A stretch of DNA of 64,000 bases from Bimastos eiseni (GCA_959347315.1 OY365817.1:5312031-5376030), one strand, 5' to 3'; positions 21,831 to 32,018 are shown, counted from the first letter of the stretch. Made by a program: numbers and translations. The notes: generated by a model not told the origin, from the letters alone.

Positions 21831-22512
21831 AGCCTCGGTGGGTCTCAATAGGTATCGGTGGGTCTATAGGTGGGCCGCACCTATGGGCGTTCGACCTTAT
21901 GGGTCGAAATAAGTCTTGGTGATTCTAAATGGGTCTCGGTGGGTCGCAATGGGTCACAATGGATTTCTGGGTCGCAATGGGTGGAAATGGGTCTCGGTGA
22001 GTCGCAATGGGTCACGGTTGGTCTAGATGAGTCGCAATAGACCGTAATGAGTCTTTATAGGTCGCAATGGGTTGCAGCGAGTCTCGGTTGGTCGCAATTG
22101 GTCTCAACGTGTTTCGAAAGGTCGCAATGGGTTTCGGTGCGTCCAGATTGGTCGTAATGGGTCACAATGGGTTGCAATGGAATTCGGTGGGTCGCAATGG
22201 GTGCGGTGAGTCCAGGTGGGTCACAATTGGTTGCAATGGATTTCGGTGAGTCGCAATGGGTCTCGGTTGGTCGTAATTGGTCTCAACGTGTTTCGATAGG
22301 TCGCAATGGGTTTCGGTGGGTCCAGATTGGTCGCAATGAGTCACAATGGGTCGCAATGGGTCACAATGGGTCACAATTGGTTGCAATGGATTTCGGTGAG
22401 ACGCAATGGGTCTCGGTTGATCGTAATTGGTCCCAGTGGCTTTACGTTGGTCGCAATGGGTCGAAATGTGTCTCGTTAGATCGTAATGGGTATTGGTGGG
22501 TCGTAATGGTCA
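21831..22512. repeat. Degenerate 10-bp minisatellite (GGTCGCAATG)
   Basis: About 65 units of GGTCGCAATG, with variants GGTCTCGGTG, GGTCACAATG and GGTTGCAATG, cover roughly 680 bp. Copies are diverged and a higher-order period of about 120-160 bp is suggested by repeats of TTTCGGTG(A/G)GTC. Confidence 0.9.
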
Positions 22513-22894
22513 CTCAATAATCCTTCAGTCTAGTGGAATCGATATTGAAAACAAGCATTGGATTATGATGTTAAAATTCTGTCGTTAACTGGAGGAAAGT
22601 CGATGGCTTTGATCTAAACTTCTGCCAAGGAACAAATAGACCGAATGCCTTGCTCTTCTCTCTATATATGCTTCACCCTTAGTTCGGTCCAAAATCATCA
22701 TCATCTGCAATTAGTCATTAGCCAACTCGTATGCATACGATCTCCATGCATCTGGATAAGGGGAAAGGGTGACACTAGGTGTACGTCATCATGGGGTGCC
22801 ATACAAATGCCTTGCTGTAAGATTACGTTTCGTCGCTTTATTCACTAAAATCCATGCTTCGATTATTATCAATCACTCGATGCGACTTGATATA
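22513..22894. other. Stretch without a recognised gene
   Basis: No feature recognised. Confidence 0.5.
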
Positions 22895-22924
22895 ACGCCC
22901 TTCACATGATATGATATGATATAT

Positions 22925-23175
22925 GAAAACTTGATATAGCGCCTCTTCTAAAAATCTACTCAGAGGCGCTAGCCAACATGATTTTAATTGTCATTTCAAC
23001 GACCGTTAAAACAATTAGCAAAACAAGGCACAGTAAGCTTAAAGAGCCACCAATGGCTGCTCCCCGCACAAAACTCCGCCACTGGTCGTACTCAGCCAGT
23101 GCCAGTCCCAAGCCAGGATACAGGAAGAAGGTGACGCTAATGGTCTTTGTTACCACACAGTGTCGTTAAACTGCA
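22925..23175 (-). repeat. SINE-like dispersed repeat, copy 1, with LINE-type tail
   Basis: Read on the minus strand, a body of about 200 bp is followed by the tail AGCGCCTCTGAGTAGA, a spacer, and AGAGGCGCTATATC. The tail is a hairpin nearly identical to the end of the LINE at 3436. The body matches 41545-41700 (AACTCCGCCACTG, GACGCTA..G.TCTTTGTTA, GTTAAACTG) and 53577-53700 (CACAGTAAGCT, CGCCACTGG). A minus-strand frame (22956-23156) includes YPGLGLALAEYDQWRSF and ends at the tail's TGA. No tRNA-type A/B boxes were recognised. Confidence 0.6.
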
Positions 23176-23715
23176 AGTACCACCGCTCCACGCACGCGCG
23201 TGTAATCAACCAAAGGATTCATGGCAAAAGCTATGGATGGTATGGATGTCAAGGGTCTCTGGGCTAAGCTGCGCCGAAAGGGTAGAGCGACGACTTATAT
23301 CTACCCAATAAATCCATCAGATTGGACTGAATCTGAAGGAGAATGTCACGCAATCGGTTGAAGACATAGAGACCATTTATAAACTGAATTGTTTACCTTG
23401 ATAGATGGACGTTAGCAACATGTCTCATGACTTCTCCATGTGATGTAGTGACTGAGTTTCGTAAAGTTTGGTCTTATAACACGTGGCTTCGAATTTCCTT
23501 AGAAAATGAATGATGATTGATTGGCCTATATAGAGTCAATCTAATTGACACGATATTGATGATTACCCATGACATACATCGATTGATCGATTCCAATTGT
23601 TTGTTCGTGAATTGCATCAATTAACAATAGATTGGAATCAATGATCAAATTAATGATGGATCCATTTGATGGCTTTCAGTATACAGAATAGTTAGCCACA
23701 TATAGAATGGAGGCA
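23176..23715. other. Stretch without a recognised gene
   Basis: No exon or element end was recognised. Confidence 0.5.
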
Positions 23716-24110
23716 TAGGTAAAGGTGGAGAGTGAGACAAAGGTAAAGGTGGAGAGTGAGACAAAGGGACAGAGGGACAGAGAGACAGTGGGACAGGTGG
23801 ACAGTGAGACAAAGGGACAGAAGGGCAGAGGGACAAAGGGACAGAGGGACAGAGAGACAGTGGGACAGGTGGACAGTGAGACAAAGGAACAGAAAGGCAG
23901 AGGGACAAAGGGACAGAGGGACAGAGAGACAGTGGGACAGGTGGACAGTGAGACAAAGGGACAGAAGGGCAGAGGGACAAAGGGACAGAGGGACAGAGAG
24001 ACAGTGGGACAGGTGGACAGTGAGACAAAGGAACAGAAGGGCAGAGGGACAAAGGGACAGATGGACAGATGGAACAAGGGACAGAGGGACAGAATGGTAG
24101 AGGAATAGAG
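23716..24110. repeat. Higher-order minisatellite, 72-bp unit made of GGGACAGA subunits
   Basis: The block CAGTGGGACAGGTGGACAGT starts at 23786, 23858, 23930 and 24002, so the higher-order period is exactly 72 bp. Each unit is made of 8-11-bp GGGACAGA subunits. Because 72 is divisible by three, several frames remain open (Arg-Gly-Thr-Glu or Pro-Ser-Val-Pro types). These are not treated as genes. Copies are almost identical, so the array is young. Confidence 0.95.
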
Positions 24111-24517
24111 GGGGTCAGGTGACAAAGGAAGAGAGAGACAGAGGATGAGAGGGGTGTGAGCAACGACCTCCTTGTGGTTGAAATGCCTAAGTTTACTCAG
24201 CTCATCTCAACAAGCTTTGGCCGTTCACGCATTATTTTTTTATTGTCTCGATGAAGACAGAATTTGTTTTTAATCCAGCAGACAATGACAGTGAATGACC
24301 GATGCTGCATCGTTCATTGTTCAGCTGATGGCTATTGTCTTCCAGTCTCTGCCTCTGTCATCATTCGTCTCTTCTGTTCTGGTTCCTTTCTTCACTGCTT
24401 ATGAATAGTGACGGTTCGTAGTTATTCATCTTCTCTCTGGTGCCATTGGGGCGTGTTCCGGTCGAGTGGTGATTGTTCCTTGCCGATGATTTTGGAATTC
24501 ACTGTTGGGTCTTGTAA
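24111..24517. other. Stretch without a recognised gene
   Basis: Nothing recognised. Confidence 0.5.
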
Positions 24518-24525
24518 GTTTGTAA

Positions 24526-25426
24526 CAGAGTTGTATGGTCTCGAGACACTGTCTCGGTCTCGATACGTCTCGAGACAGCTTTTAGTATCTCGGTCTCGGT
24601 TTCAGGAGCCTGTTGTCTCGGTCTCGGTCTCGTGATGATGTCTCGAATTTTTAGAAACTGTCTTTAGGTGAAAGTCTTGTTCTGTCTCGAACAAGGGGTC
24701 TTGATAAGTCTCGCGTTAACTGACTTAAAATCTTGCGTTATGAACTCAAACCGGAAGCTATAAAAACAGTAATTCTGCTTAACGCAAGAACCTCATGATA
24801 CTGAAATAATTTCAATTATCTTAAAATGGAAAAATGTCTGAGAGAAAACCTGAAATTGTGAAGTTTGCGTTTACGCAATTTGAAGTTATTAACAAACAAT
24901 AACTGAAGTATGCCGTTTGTCGTTTATGTAAAACCACCATAACCGAAACGTTCGGAACAACTTCGAGTTTCTCAGGGTGAGTAGGCCTAAGGATATGCGC
25001 AAATTTAGGATTTCCTTTGGTAATTGATATCTGAATTTGCTTATTTAAAATCGTCTAGAAGATTTCAGACGTGTCTAGAAAGGGGCTTGCTTATACTCTT
25101 CAGAAGATAGGCCGACAAAGAGATATAAAAAAAGATTAAACTCGGTAATAGAAAAACTGTTGTCGGGATTTGGTACTACAGTATATGCCTACATTATAAG
25201 CTTCAAATTGAAATTATAAATGAACCTTATTCCCGGAAACTTATACAGGAGTATTTTACAGCCTTTTATATAAGATCATTGGTCTTTTACTGCCGCGTAC
25301 TGTCTCGTACTGTCTTGGACCTAGTGTCTTTTGCTCGGTCTTGGTACCTAACTTTCTCGGTCACGATCTCGGCACCTCACTGTCTCGGTCTTAGTCTCGA
25401 AGTTCCAAGTCTAGCATACAACACTG
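24526..25426 (+). mobile_element. hAT MITE family A, copy 2 (901 bp)
   Basis: The ends are CAGAGTTGTATGGTCTCGAG and, as reverse complement of the right end, CAGTGTTGTATGCTAGAC. The flanking octamer GTTTGTAA is identical on both sides (24518-24525 and 25427-25434). Both subterminal regions contain TCTCGGTCTCGG-type hexamer arrays. The body aligns with copy 1 along its whole length, with small indels. No transposase reading frame is present. Confidence 0.92.
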
Positions 25427-25434
25427 GTTTGTAA

Positions 25435-25785
25435 CCCATAAAAACTTCATAATTCTCTAAACATCGGCCATGTACAAATTGTCAAATGTAGATGTAGCTA
25501 AAGTGCAGTTCATATGGCAATGTCTACTCTCAGTAGCTACTCTTCCAAACACAATGCAAGCATAGAGAACCATGGTTACTCTGCGGTCAAACCTGGAGCG
25601 GCTTACTTGGTCCAGCTATTGTTATGTGAAGTGAAGAACAGCCGAGGTTCCAAGAATATAAAAAACATACTTATTACCTCATTAAGAAAATATAATTATT
25701 ACCTCAAGAACAAAAGACACTCGAATTCACCTGAATCTTGAAGATTAGTCTAAGTTAGCTTTTATTAATAGTAGGCAAAGGTTAA
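25435..25785. other. Stretch without a recognised gene
   Basis: The frame at 25514-25741 (ATG start, 75 codons) has no recognised domain and no splice context. Confidence 0.5.
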
Positions 25786-26224
25786 AGCAATTTGGTTGGT
25801 CTCAACGGACACGGAATCGACGATCTAAATTGAATACGTGAAATCTCATTCTAGACTTGATCTTCGTTGCGGAATCCTTAAGATTGGTCTATGCCATTAC
25901 CAGACAACAAAGGGCAAAAGCCCACTCTATCGTTTTCCCTATCTATAGACGCAGTCATTACCTAATATAGGCCTACCTAGTGCCATTACCCTACCTCGTC
26001 ATGCAGTCAAACGCCACATGCCACAGTCTTACATCAACACGGTGATAGTTGTAGCCATTTCTGTCTTGCGTTCAAACCTTATTTAGGTATCTAGCACCTT
26101 TCTCTTTGTACCTTGAAGTTCTTAATGGATCTAGACGTAATGTCACTGTTGAATTAATTAATTACTAGCTGAGGCAACCGGCGTTCTCTCAGGTAAAGAC
26201 AGGTCTTTGGCCATGGAGAGGAGG
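25786..26224 (+). repeat. Long inverted repeat, left copy
   Basis: This 439-bp segment (starting AGCAATTTGGTTGGTCTC and ending at CCATGGAGAGGAG) is the reverse complement of 35167-35602 with only scattered differences, about 95% identity or better by eye. The right copy lies inside the hAT-type element at 34474-35863. The left copy may therefore be a fragment of the same family. It holds no coding frame. Confidence 0.9.
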
Positions 26225-26265
26225 AAGACGACGGCGGCGGCAGGGTTCAACAACCCCTCTACTGT

Positions 26266-26332
26266 GAGTCAGAGGTGTTCCCGAGCGAACGGCGAAGGTT
26301 TCGAGTGAATAGCTGTAAAAGTGTATAAATGC
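26266..26332 (+). repeat. Short direct repeat, copy 1
   Basis: GAGGTGTTCCCGAGCGAACG and the following bases through AATAGCTGTAAAAGTGTATAAATGCAT recur at 26782-26843 in the same orientation with about 80% identity. Confidence 0.7.
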
Positions 26333-26781
26333 ATAAACGAAGAGACAGATACACACACAGAATCTAAATATACATGTAAATAAATAGTGTTTATATGCAT
26401 TGTGCATACTTTGAATACACCTCTACCTCTAACAGTACGATAGCATTTCGTGAAATAACTTACTCACCTGGTTGCTATAATGTTTCTAATGAATGTAATG
26501 TAAATCCTCGAAAATTTCTCATCGCCCACAAAAACCACGTCAGAGAGACCAGCTTATTCACTCGCGCTAAACCAAATCAAGTCCGCTATAGCCAATCCTC
26601 TTATTTCTTTTCGGTGACAAGTCGAAATGCGGGGAGTGAAGCCGGGGAACTTGGAAACAACACTGATGCATACAAAGTACACGTGACCCCATGTGCAAAC
26701 GACCTGTGTTTTATGAGTGTGTGAGAGGTGCGCCGTAAGATTTTGGCCCTGAAGACCAGGAAGATGGTGGTTGCGTGTCCC

Positions 26782-26843
26782 ATGTGTTTCCCGAGCCAAC
26801 CGCGAAGGTTTCAAGTCAATAGCTGTAAAACTTTGGAAATGCA
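26782..26843 (+). repeat. Short direct repeat, copy 2
   Basis: Partner of 26266-26332. Shared blocks are TTCCCGAGC, CGCGAAGGTTTC/GGCGAAGGTTTC and AATAGCTGTAAAA. Confidence 0.7.
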
Positions 26844-27081
26844 TCGCCGGACAGAGGAACACACAGAAAGTCTACTTTATTTATAAGATGTCTCAACAGT
26901 GGTGGTACCCATAAATACATGTATGCTTGTGTCGCAGATCAGCGGTTCTCAACCTTTTGAGTCTCAAGAACCAGAGGCGTAGCTAGTGGGCAGGGAGGGA
27001 CACGTGTCCCCGGGCGAGGATTAAAACTATTATTTTTTTATTTCGAAACAGACTTATTCATCCCAAAAAAGTTAGTAAGAT

Positions 27082-27475
27082 TACATTTTGGCGCCCCCAA
27101 AATCCTCATTACAAACAGGTTGTCGTACATGATTTTGACGCCCCTAAAATCCTCATTACAAACAGGTTGTCGCACATGATTTTGGCGCCCCCAAAATCCT
27201 CATTACAAACAGGTTGTCGTACATGATTTTGACGCCCCTAAAATCCTCATTACAAACAGGTTGTCGCACATGATTTTGACGCCCCTAAAATCCTCATTAC
27301 AAACAGATTGTCGTACATGATTTTGACGCCCCTAAAATCCTCATTACAAACAGATTGTCGTACATGATTTTGACGCCCCTAAAATCCTCATTACAAACAG
27401 GTTGTCACACATGATTTTGACGTCCTCAAAATCCTCATTACAAACAGGTTGTCACACATGATTTTGGCGCTCCCG
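27082..27475 (+). repeat. 47-bp satellite inside the hAT element
   Basis: The unit GATTTTGACGCCCCTAAAAT followed by CCTCATTACAAACAGGTTGT and CGTACAT is 47 bp long and repeated about 8.4 times. The start points 27131, 27178 and 27225 confirm the period. Units alternate between small variants (CGTACAT/CGCACAT; GACGCCCCT/GGCGCCCCC), suggesting duplication of larger blocks. Confidence 0.95.
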
Positions 27476-27603
27476 GGCTCCACTGATCTGTCATCACTAA
27501 GGGCCCGTAAGAGGCGACATAATATCATGTCGTAGTTCCAAATCAATTGCAAGCTGGGATCTGTCCTACAGCAAATTGAAGCTAATTTTATCGTATTTGC
27601 AGC

Positions 27604-27793
27604 TTCAATGAGACAAAATCGTCTCAGCGATCCTGTTCGTCTAAGCATCGAACGAGAAACATGGGATAAAACAAATTTTGATAACATCATTGACCAATTT
27701 GAGACAGTTAAATCAAGAAAAATCAATTATTTACCGCCTATGACATTCACGTATAAATGGCACGAGCATAAAAGTAAACAGTTCAAAAATTAA
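27604..27793 (+). pseudogene. hAT transposase C-terminal remnant
   Basis: The frame gives MRQNRLSDPVRLSIERE and then NFDNIIDQFETVKSRK before a stop at 27791-27793. hAT transposases of the ZMYM1/TTF group end with the same pattern: (L)R..RLS.LA.LSI..E, then .DFD.IID.FA..K.RK. The part matches the dimerisation-region tail. The frame also continues upstream of the ATG (FIVFAAS). No catalytic DDE residues are present; they would have lain where the satellite now is. The copy lies on the plus strand, in the expected position near the right end of the host element. Confidence 0.7.
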
Positions 27794-27910
27794 GAATGCA
27801 GTAGGCTAATCATAATTATTGTTGCTAAATTGGGGTAAACAACTACTTTTAAATAAGTGGAACATGTTTAATTGAGCAAATGTTTAAAAACAAATTTATG
27901 AATTTTGATG

Positions 27911-28017
27911 TGATGACGTGATATCACATTTCTTTGGACCCCTTTCCCTCGTTACACATCGTCACAATTGTGTGACACCCCTCCCCATAGGCGAGTGACG
28001 TCATGTATGGATGGCCT
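27911..28017 (+). mobile_element. Fragment of the GGGGCCGTCC-family right end
   Basis: The run GTGATGACGTGATATCACAT, then CCCTCGTTACACATCGTCAC, then GTGACGTCATGTATGGATGG follows the right end of the 37865 element block by block (39431-39535). The last bases have decayed (GGCCTCC for GGCCCC). Only this end is present. Confidence 0.6.
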
Positions 28018-28883
28018 CCAAAGGGGCGCCAATTCTGTAGTTTGTCCCCGGGCGCAAAATACTCTAGCTACGCCTCTGTCAAAAACCACTTATAGATTTT
28101 GTGTCTGGTTCGCGGACCACCACTGAAATTATGCCACTTTGGCTATTATCATAGTATAAAATGTAACTGTGTTGTGATAACGATTTCATAATAAATTTGT
28201 AACCATAGTATATCAACTATGCAGCTATAAGTTTAGTATAATAAATTTTATAATAATCAGTATGAGTATTTTGCTTGTTTGCTATTAATTTTAATAAATG
28301 TTTACACTTTAAAGTAAAGCAATAGTACGTTACACACTGTTACAAAGTTCGTTTTGGAGTTATGTGTAAACCCATTATAATAGATAGAGTTATTTTTATT
28401 TCAAAAGAAAAAATTGAAGTCATTCTATGGCAAAAATGACCCTGATTCCTAAATTTTTCCAGCAATAATATTATGATTAAAAAAGTACTAAAGTTAATGT
28501 GAGCCTTGAGCTTGCATATTAGAAGCACAGTTTATCCAAACGAGGTGTAATGCTTGAAAGACTCAATCTTGCAATTTCCGGTATAACAAAAAGCAAACAT
28601 AACGTCATCAGAACGCGTTTTGCATGTTGAAAGCCTAGATGTAGCATTTAGTGCTCTAGCGATTGAAATACACAAACAATCAAATAGTTTTTATTCCCGT
28701 AAATTTATTGCTAGTTTGATGTTGAAAGTTGAAATTAGCGATTGAAATAAAACTATAATATGAACATTGAAAAATGTCTGTTACACATGTCTTTAATTTA
28801 AGGAAAACAACAATTTTAGACTCCTGCTCGCAGATGGCCACAGGTGGTCCGCGGACCACAGGTTGAGGACCGCTGTCGTAGAT

Positions 28884-28963
28884 CATAGTAAGATGTCCGT
28901 AGGCTTAATAGTAGCACTATCTAACGCTACGAGCAAGGGAAATACGAGTCTATCACTGTTCAG
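28884..28963. other. Short gap
   Basis: Nothing recognised between the hAT target duplication and the TTA array. Confidence 0.5.
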
Positions 28964-29061
28964 CTTATTATTATTATTATTATTATTTATTTATTATTAT
29001 TATTACTATTATTATTATTATTATTACTATTATTATTATTAATTATTTGTTATTATTGTTG

Positions 29062-29114
<53 letters not shown>

Positions 29115-29116
29115 GG
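28964..29116. repeat. TTA trinucleotide array
   Basis: (TTA)n of about 150 bp with ACT, TTTA and GTT interruptions. Confidence 0.95.
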
Positions 29117-29314
29117 TAGCATTTCTGCCGACTGTCTAAGTGTCACATATGCTGTTATCGTCCATGTCGGCAAACTAAGTGAATGGTGGCAATGTCCCGA
29201 AGAGGCAGGCGGCGTTTCCACGTTGAAGAACCACGGAGATCCTCTGGAAAAGATATGACGTCTCCATTGGGTTGTATCACTCATCCGACATCATAACTGT
29301 GATATGAAATGCAA

Positions 29315-29478
29315 TCATTCGCTGCTCCAAGCGCCTCTGGATTCCAAAGCGAGGGCTACCAAATCGTGGGTGTTAGTGATGGTAGCATATTTGACCCTCT
29401 TGGACGCAGCTGCACGTTCGGCTGCTTCGCCAGCTCGGACGGATGTGTCGACAAGATGAGATTTGGCACAGGTGTCTA
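29315..29478 (-). pseudogene. End of a LINE-type ORF, 3' part (split by hAT insertion)
   Basis: The minus strand reads DTCAKSHLVDTSVRAGEAAE, then KYATITNTHDLVALALESRG, ending at TGA 29317-29315. This block directly continues the frame that stops at 30727, on the other side of a hAT insertion. Together they match the C-terminal region widely seen in invertebrate LINE-like polyproteins (PDG..LIPW..GR...WDVT..DT.A.SH...TS..AG.AAE.AA..K..KY). Confidence 0.75.
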
Positions 29479-29486
29479 GTACTGTC

Positions 29487-30718
29487 CAGTGGCGAATCCA
29501 GGAATTTGGAATGGGGGGTGCTAGTCTCCCAAAGTTGGGCTTGTAGTATGCAACGACCCCCAAAATATTGGTATGGGTCTTGTGGGGTCTGTGAGACATC
29601 AGGGAGGAGCCGAGTAAGTTTCACCAGCAGCAGGAGCATTCATTCACCATTCCCACTTTCCATACCTCTAGTCACATGAAAGCGATTCAAGACTAAAGCT
29701 AAACAATTAAGAAATATGTCAAATAAAGTGAAATAATGAATTTCACCATTTTCAACATTCTTTTCTTCTGTTAAACATAGAAGAAAAGAATTCATGAATT
29801 TAGACTGATTGTCTGAGAAGTCTGTCTCCAGCTTACAATACTTTATTTTTTAATTATGTGAAGGTAATTTTTAATTATATCAAGTTTAATTACTTCAAGT
29901 TAAAAAGTAACCTGAATCCAACATTTCTTTAAAAACGCCAACATATCTGAATGCGATTATGAAAGCATTTATAGGAGCCAACTGTGAGTTTATATCAGAG
30001 CAAGTTGTCTATGCTGACTTCTGGTGAATCTGCCAAAAGTTTTCTCATTCAATGAGGGAATTAGCTCATCATTTGTCATTTTCCTTTGAATAAACATCAG
30101 GGCCAGAACATTCAATCTATCTTCTGTCATTGTCAATTTTTGATTATTCTGGACTCAGCTAATTAACAGTGAATCCGTTGGTTGGTTCTACGCCTGTGCG
30201 TGGGCCCACCACTGACGACTCCTTCAGCTAACTGTTCACTGTTTTGCTAACTGGTGTAAATGATCTGCATGAAATTTCAGCTGACATCATATATAGGCCT
30301 TTGCAGAGAGATGGTATCTTGAATCGATCTATACAAATGTTTGAAAAAATTGCATGACATTAGTCTATTCATTTCCGAAATTTGATACCTCCCTTTTTCC
30401 AACAGCTGTTTGCTCAGAAGTGCTTACACACGCCTCGACAGCGCAATTGCAATTACTGGAAACTCTAGACCTCAAGCCAAAAGTCTTCTTTTGTGAAAAA
30501 AACGAAATTTGAAAAATATTTGGTGGAACGAAGTAATCTAAACCAAGAAGATAATTATTTCAATTGGCGATTTAAAAAATCGATAAAATTGGCTAATTTT
30601 GAGGGAATATTTGATATTCTGTTTACTGTTTTAACTAAAACTTGATTAATTTTTATTTTTTACTTATCATTCCTAATGGGGATGCCATGGCATGGCACCC
30701 CCTCTGGATCCGCCACTG
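29487..30718. mobile_element. hAT MITE inserted in a LINE remnant
   Basis: Ends are CAGTGGCGAATCCAG at the left and, as reverse complement of the right end, CAGTGGCGGATCCAG (one mismatch). Flanks are GTACTGTC (29479-29486) and GTAATATC (30719-30726), 6 of 8 identical. The surrounding DNA on both sides is one LINE reading frame on the minus strand, so the boundaries are independently confirmed. The interior is AT-rich and has no transposase. Confidence 0.82.
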
Positions 30719-30726
30719 GTAATATC

Positions 30727-31190
30727 ACATCCCATGCCAGACATCGACCACGTGTCCAAGGGATGAGTGTGACGCCGTCTGGTCGCTTTCCATCTTCTCT
30801 TAGCAAGCCGAGAAGTTCTTTTTGCGTTCGAATTCATTTTCGCTCTGCCAAGAGCTCTCCAGACGACGTCGTTGGTGTTTTCCGCTGCCTCTTCTACAGA
30901 TCAGTTCATGCAGCCCTTTTGCGTTGACGCTCTATCAACTTTGGTGACACAAAATGTGGCTAACAGAGAGCGTCGTTCCTAGCCTCAACCCACCTGCCAT
31001 TCGTACCTCCTCGTTTGAGAGGCGAAGACCTAGGGTGGCAGGCACAGGGGAGTTAGTATCCAATCTCCAGAATGTGGTGCTCGTGAGACCAGCAGACGAG
31101 CACGGTCGCATGGGCTGTCCAGCAGACCATTCCATGCCTTGTCTGTGAATCGGAGATCCCATTCTTTGACGATGACTCGCTGCTCCTGTT
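30727..31190 (-). pseudogene. LINE-type ORF remnant, 5' part (split by hAT insertion)
   Basis: Fragments in shifted frames follow the same order as known relatives: RAPHSGDW, then LGLRLSNEEVRMAGGLRLG, then NTNDVVWRALGRA, then [20 protein letters not shown] directly before the insertion. At least three frame changes show it is dead. The PDG...WDV pattern looks like a PD-(D/E)XK-type nuclease motif. That reading is an inference. The LINE clade cannot be named with certainty. Confidence 0.7.
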
Positions 31191-31261
31191 GGTGGTTCTG
31201 CATCTTTCAGATGCAGGACCATCAGCAATAATAAAAATTACAATAATAATACTAATAATTA

Positions 31262-31300
31262 TTATTATTATTTGAATTTCATATAGCGCCCCTTCATTAT
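31262..31300 (-). repeat. LINE/SINE-type tail with ATT microsatellite
   Basis: (ATT)n at about 31255-31271 precedes TTGAATTTCATATAGCGCCC. On the minus strand this is the tail GGGGCGCTATATGAAATTC plus an A/T-rich microsatellite. The body that should precede it on the minus strand (31300-31440) has no recognised homologue in the window. Confidence 0.5.
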
Positions 31301-31876
31301 GCCTATTCTGGAGTTCCGGATGATTCGACAATTCCGAAGCGCGCTTTCCGTATAAATAATAAGCAACGAAAGGCGATTGGGATCGCTTGCGCTGTCTACA
31401 CCGCTGACCACTTCCTTTGGCTTCTTCTTATGACCGATCATAGAGCTGATAAACATACCACATGATGTAGGTCTGCTCTATGATATTTTGACGGTCGAAT
31501 TCCATCGTCATGTAATTTATTTTTAGTTAATAGTTAAATGAATAAAAAGCGGAGAACACTCGGCATCTACTGCGCATGCCCGAGGTTGAAAGAAGAGAGG
31601 AAGGGACTGTGAGGACACAGGGTGAGGAAGAAGGAGAAGGAAAAGGAGGAGGTGGCTATTAACCGTGTCTCATTAGCTCTTGTTCGTCTGAAGATTATAA
31701 AGATCAACTCAGTCCTCCCCCCCCCCTCCACCCCCATCCCCACCCAACCCACTTCCACCTCAAACGAACACTAAGACATACGACGACTACGATGATGACG
31801 ACGACGAGAACTGCATGATCTGCAGCCAGGAAGAGGCAGCCTCTACCTGTCTGCCTCTACCTGTCTGCCTCTGCCT
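31301..31876. other. Stretch without a recognised gene
   Basis: Includes a C-run near 31717-31726 and a GGAAGGAG purine tract at 31620-31660. No exon was recognised. Confidence 0.5.
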
Positions 31877-31884
31877 ATTTGCCC

Positions 31885-32018
31885 CAGAGTTGTATAGTCT
31901 CGAGACAGTGTCTCGGTCTCGAGACAGTTTTAGTGTCTCGGTCTCGGTCTCGGTCTTGGTACCTCACTGTCTCGGTCTCGTCTTGGTCTTGAAGTTTCAA
32001 GTCTTGCATACAACACTG
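31885..32018 (+). mobile_element. hAT MITE family A, copy 3 (134 bp, deletion derivative)
   Basis: Left end CAGAGTTGTATAGTCTCGAG and right end CAAGTCTTGCATACAACACTG (both as in copies 1 and 2). ATTTGCCC is repeated exactly at 31877-31884 and 32019-32026. Only the two subterminal regions with their TCTCGG repeats remain. This is close to the minimum structure still showing a perfect target duplication, so terminal plus subterminal sequence was apparently enough for transposition. Confidence 0.92.

Larger units (their letters stand above)
26972..28078 (+). mobile_element. Nested hAT element with CAGAGGCGTAGCTAG ends
   Basis: A perfect 15-bp TIR: CAGAGGCGTAGCTAG at the left and CTAGCTACGCCTCTG at the right. 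Flanks are TCAAGAAC (26964-26971) and TCAAAAAC (28079-28086), 7 of 8 identical. It landed 32 bp inside the outer hAT element. Inside are a 47-bp satellite (27082-27475), a decayed hAT transposase C-terminus (27604-27793, plus strand) and a fragment ending in GTGACGTCATGTATGG that resembles the terminus of the 37865 element. This looks like an autonomous element that lost most of its transposase. Confidence 0.87.
26940..28875. mobile_element. hAT element with CAGCGGTTCTCAACCT ends (outer element)
   Basis: The left end CAGCGGTTCTCAACCT and the reverse complement of the right end CAGCGGTCCTCAACCT form a 16-bp TIR with one mismatch. This terminal sequence is a classic hAT (Charlie-like) end. Flanks are TCGCAGAT (26932-26939) and TCGTAGAT (28876-28883), an 8-bp duplication with one change. 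The element contains its own inner insertion (26972-28078). The remaining 800 bp have no transposase and include an inverted CGCGGACCACC/GGTGGTCCGCGG motif. Confidence 0.88.

Noticed and set aside
23645..24163. 172-codon Cys-Pro-Ser repeat frame that looks like a mucin or keratin-associated protein
   Set aside because: Follows the 72-bp minisatellite exactly and is open in several other frames too.
26395..26724. 109-codon frame starting with ATG
   Set aside because: Lies between two copies of a short direct repeat, no domain, and overlapping frames on the other strand are equally long.
27082..27475. CRISPR-like array of regular repeats
   Set aside because: Repeats are directly adjacent with no variable spacers, the organism is eukaryotic and no cas genes exist; it is a 47-bp satellite.
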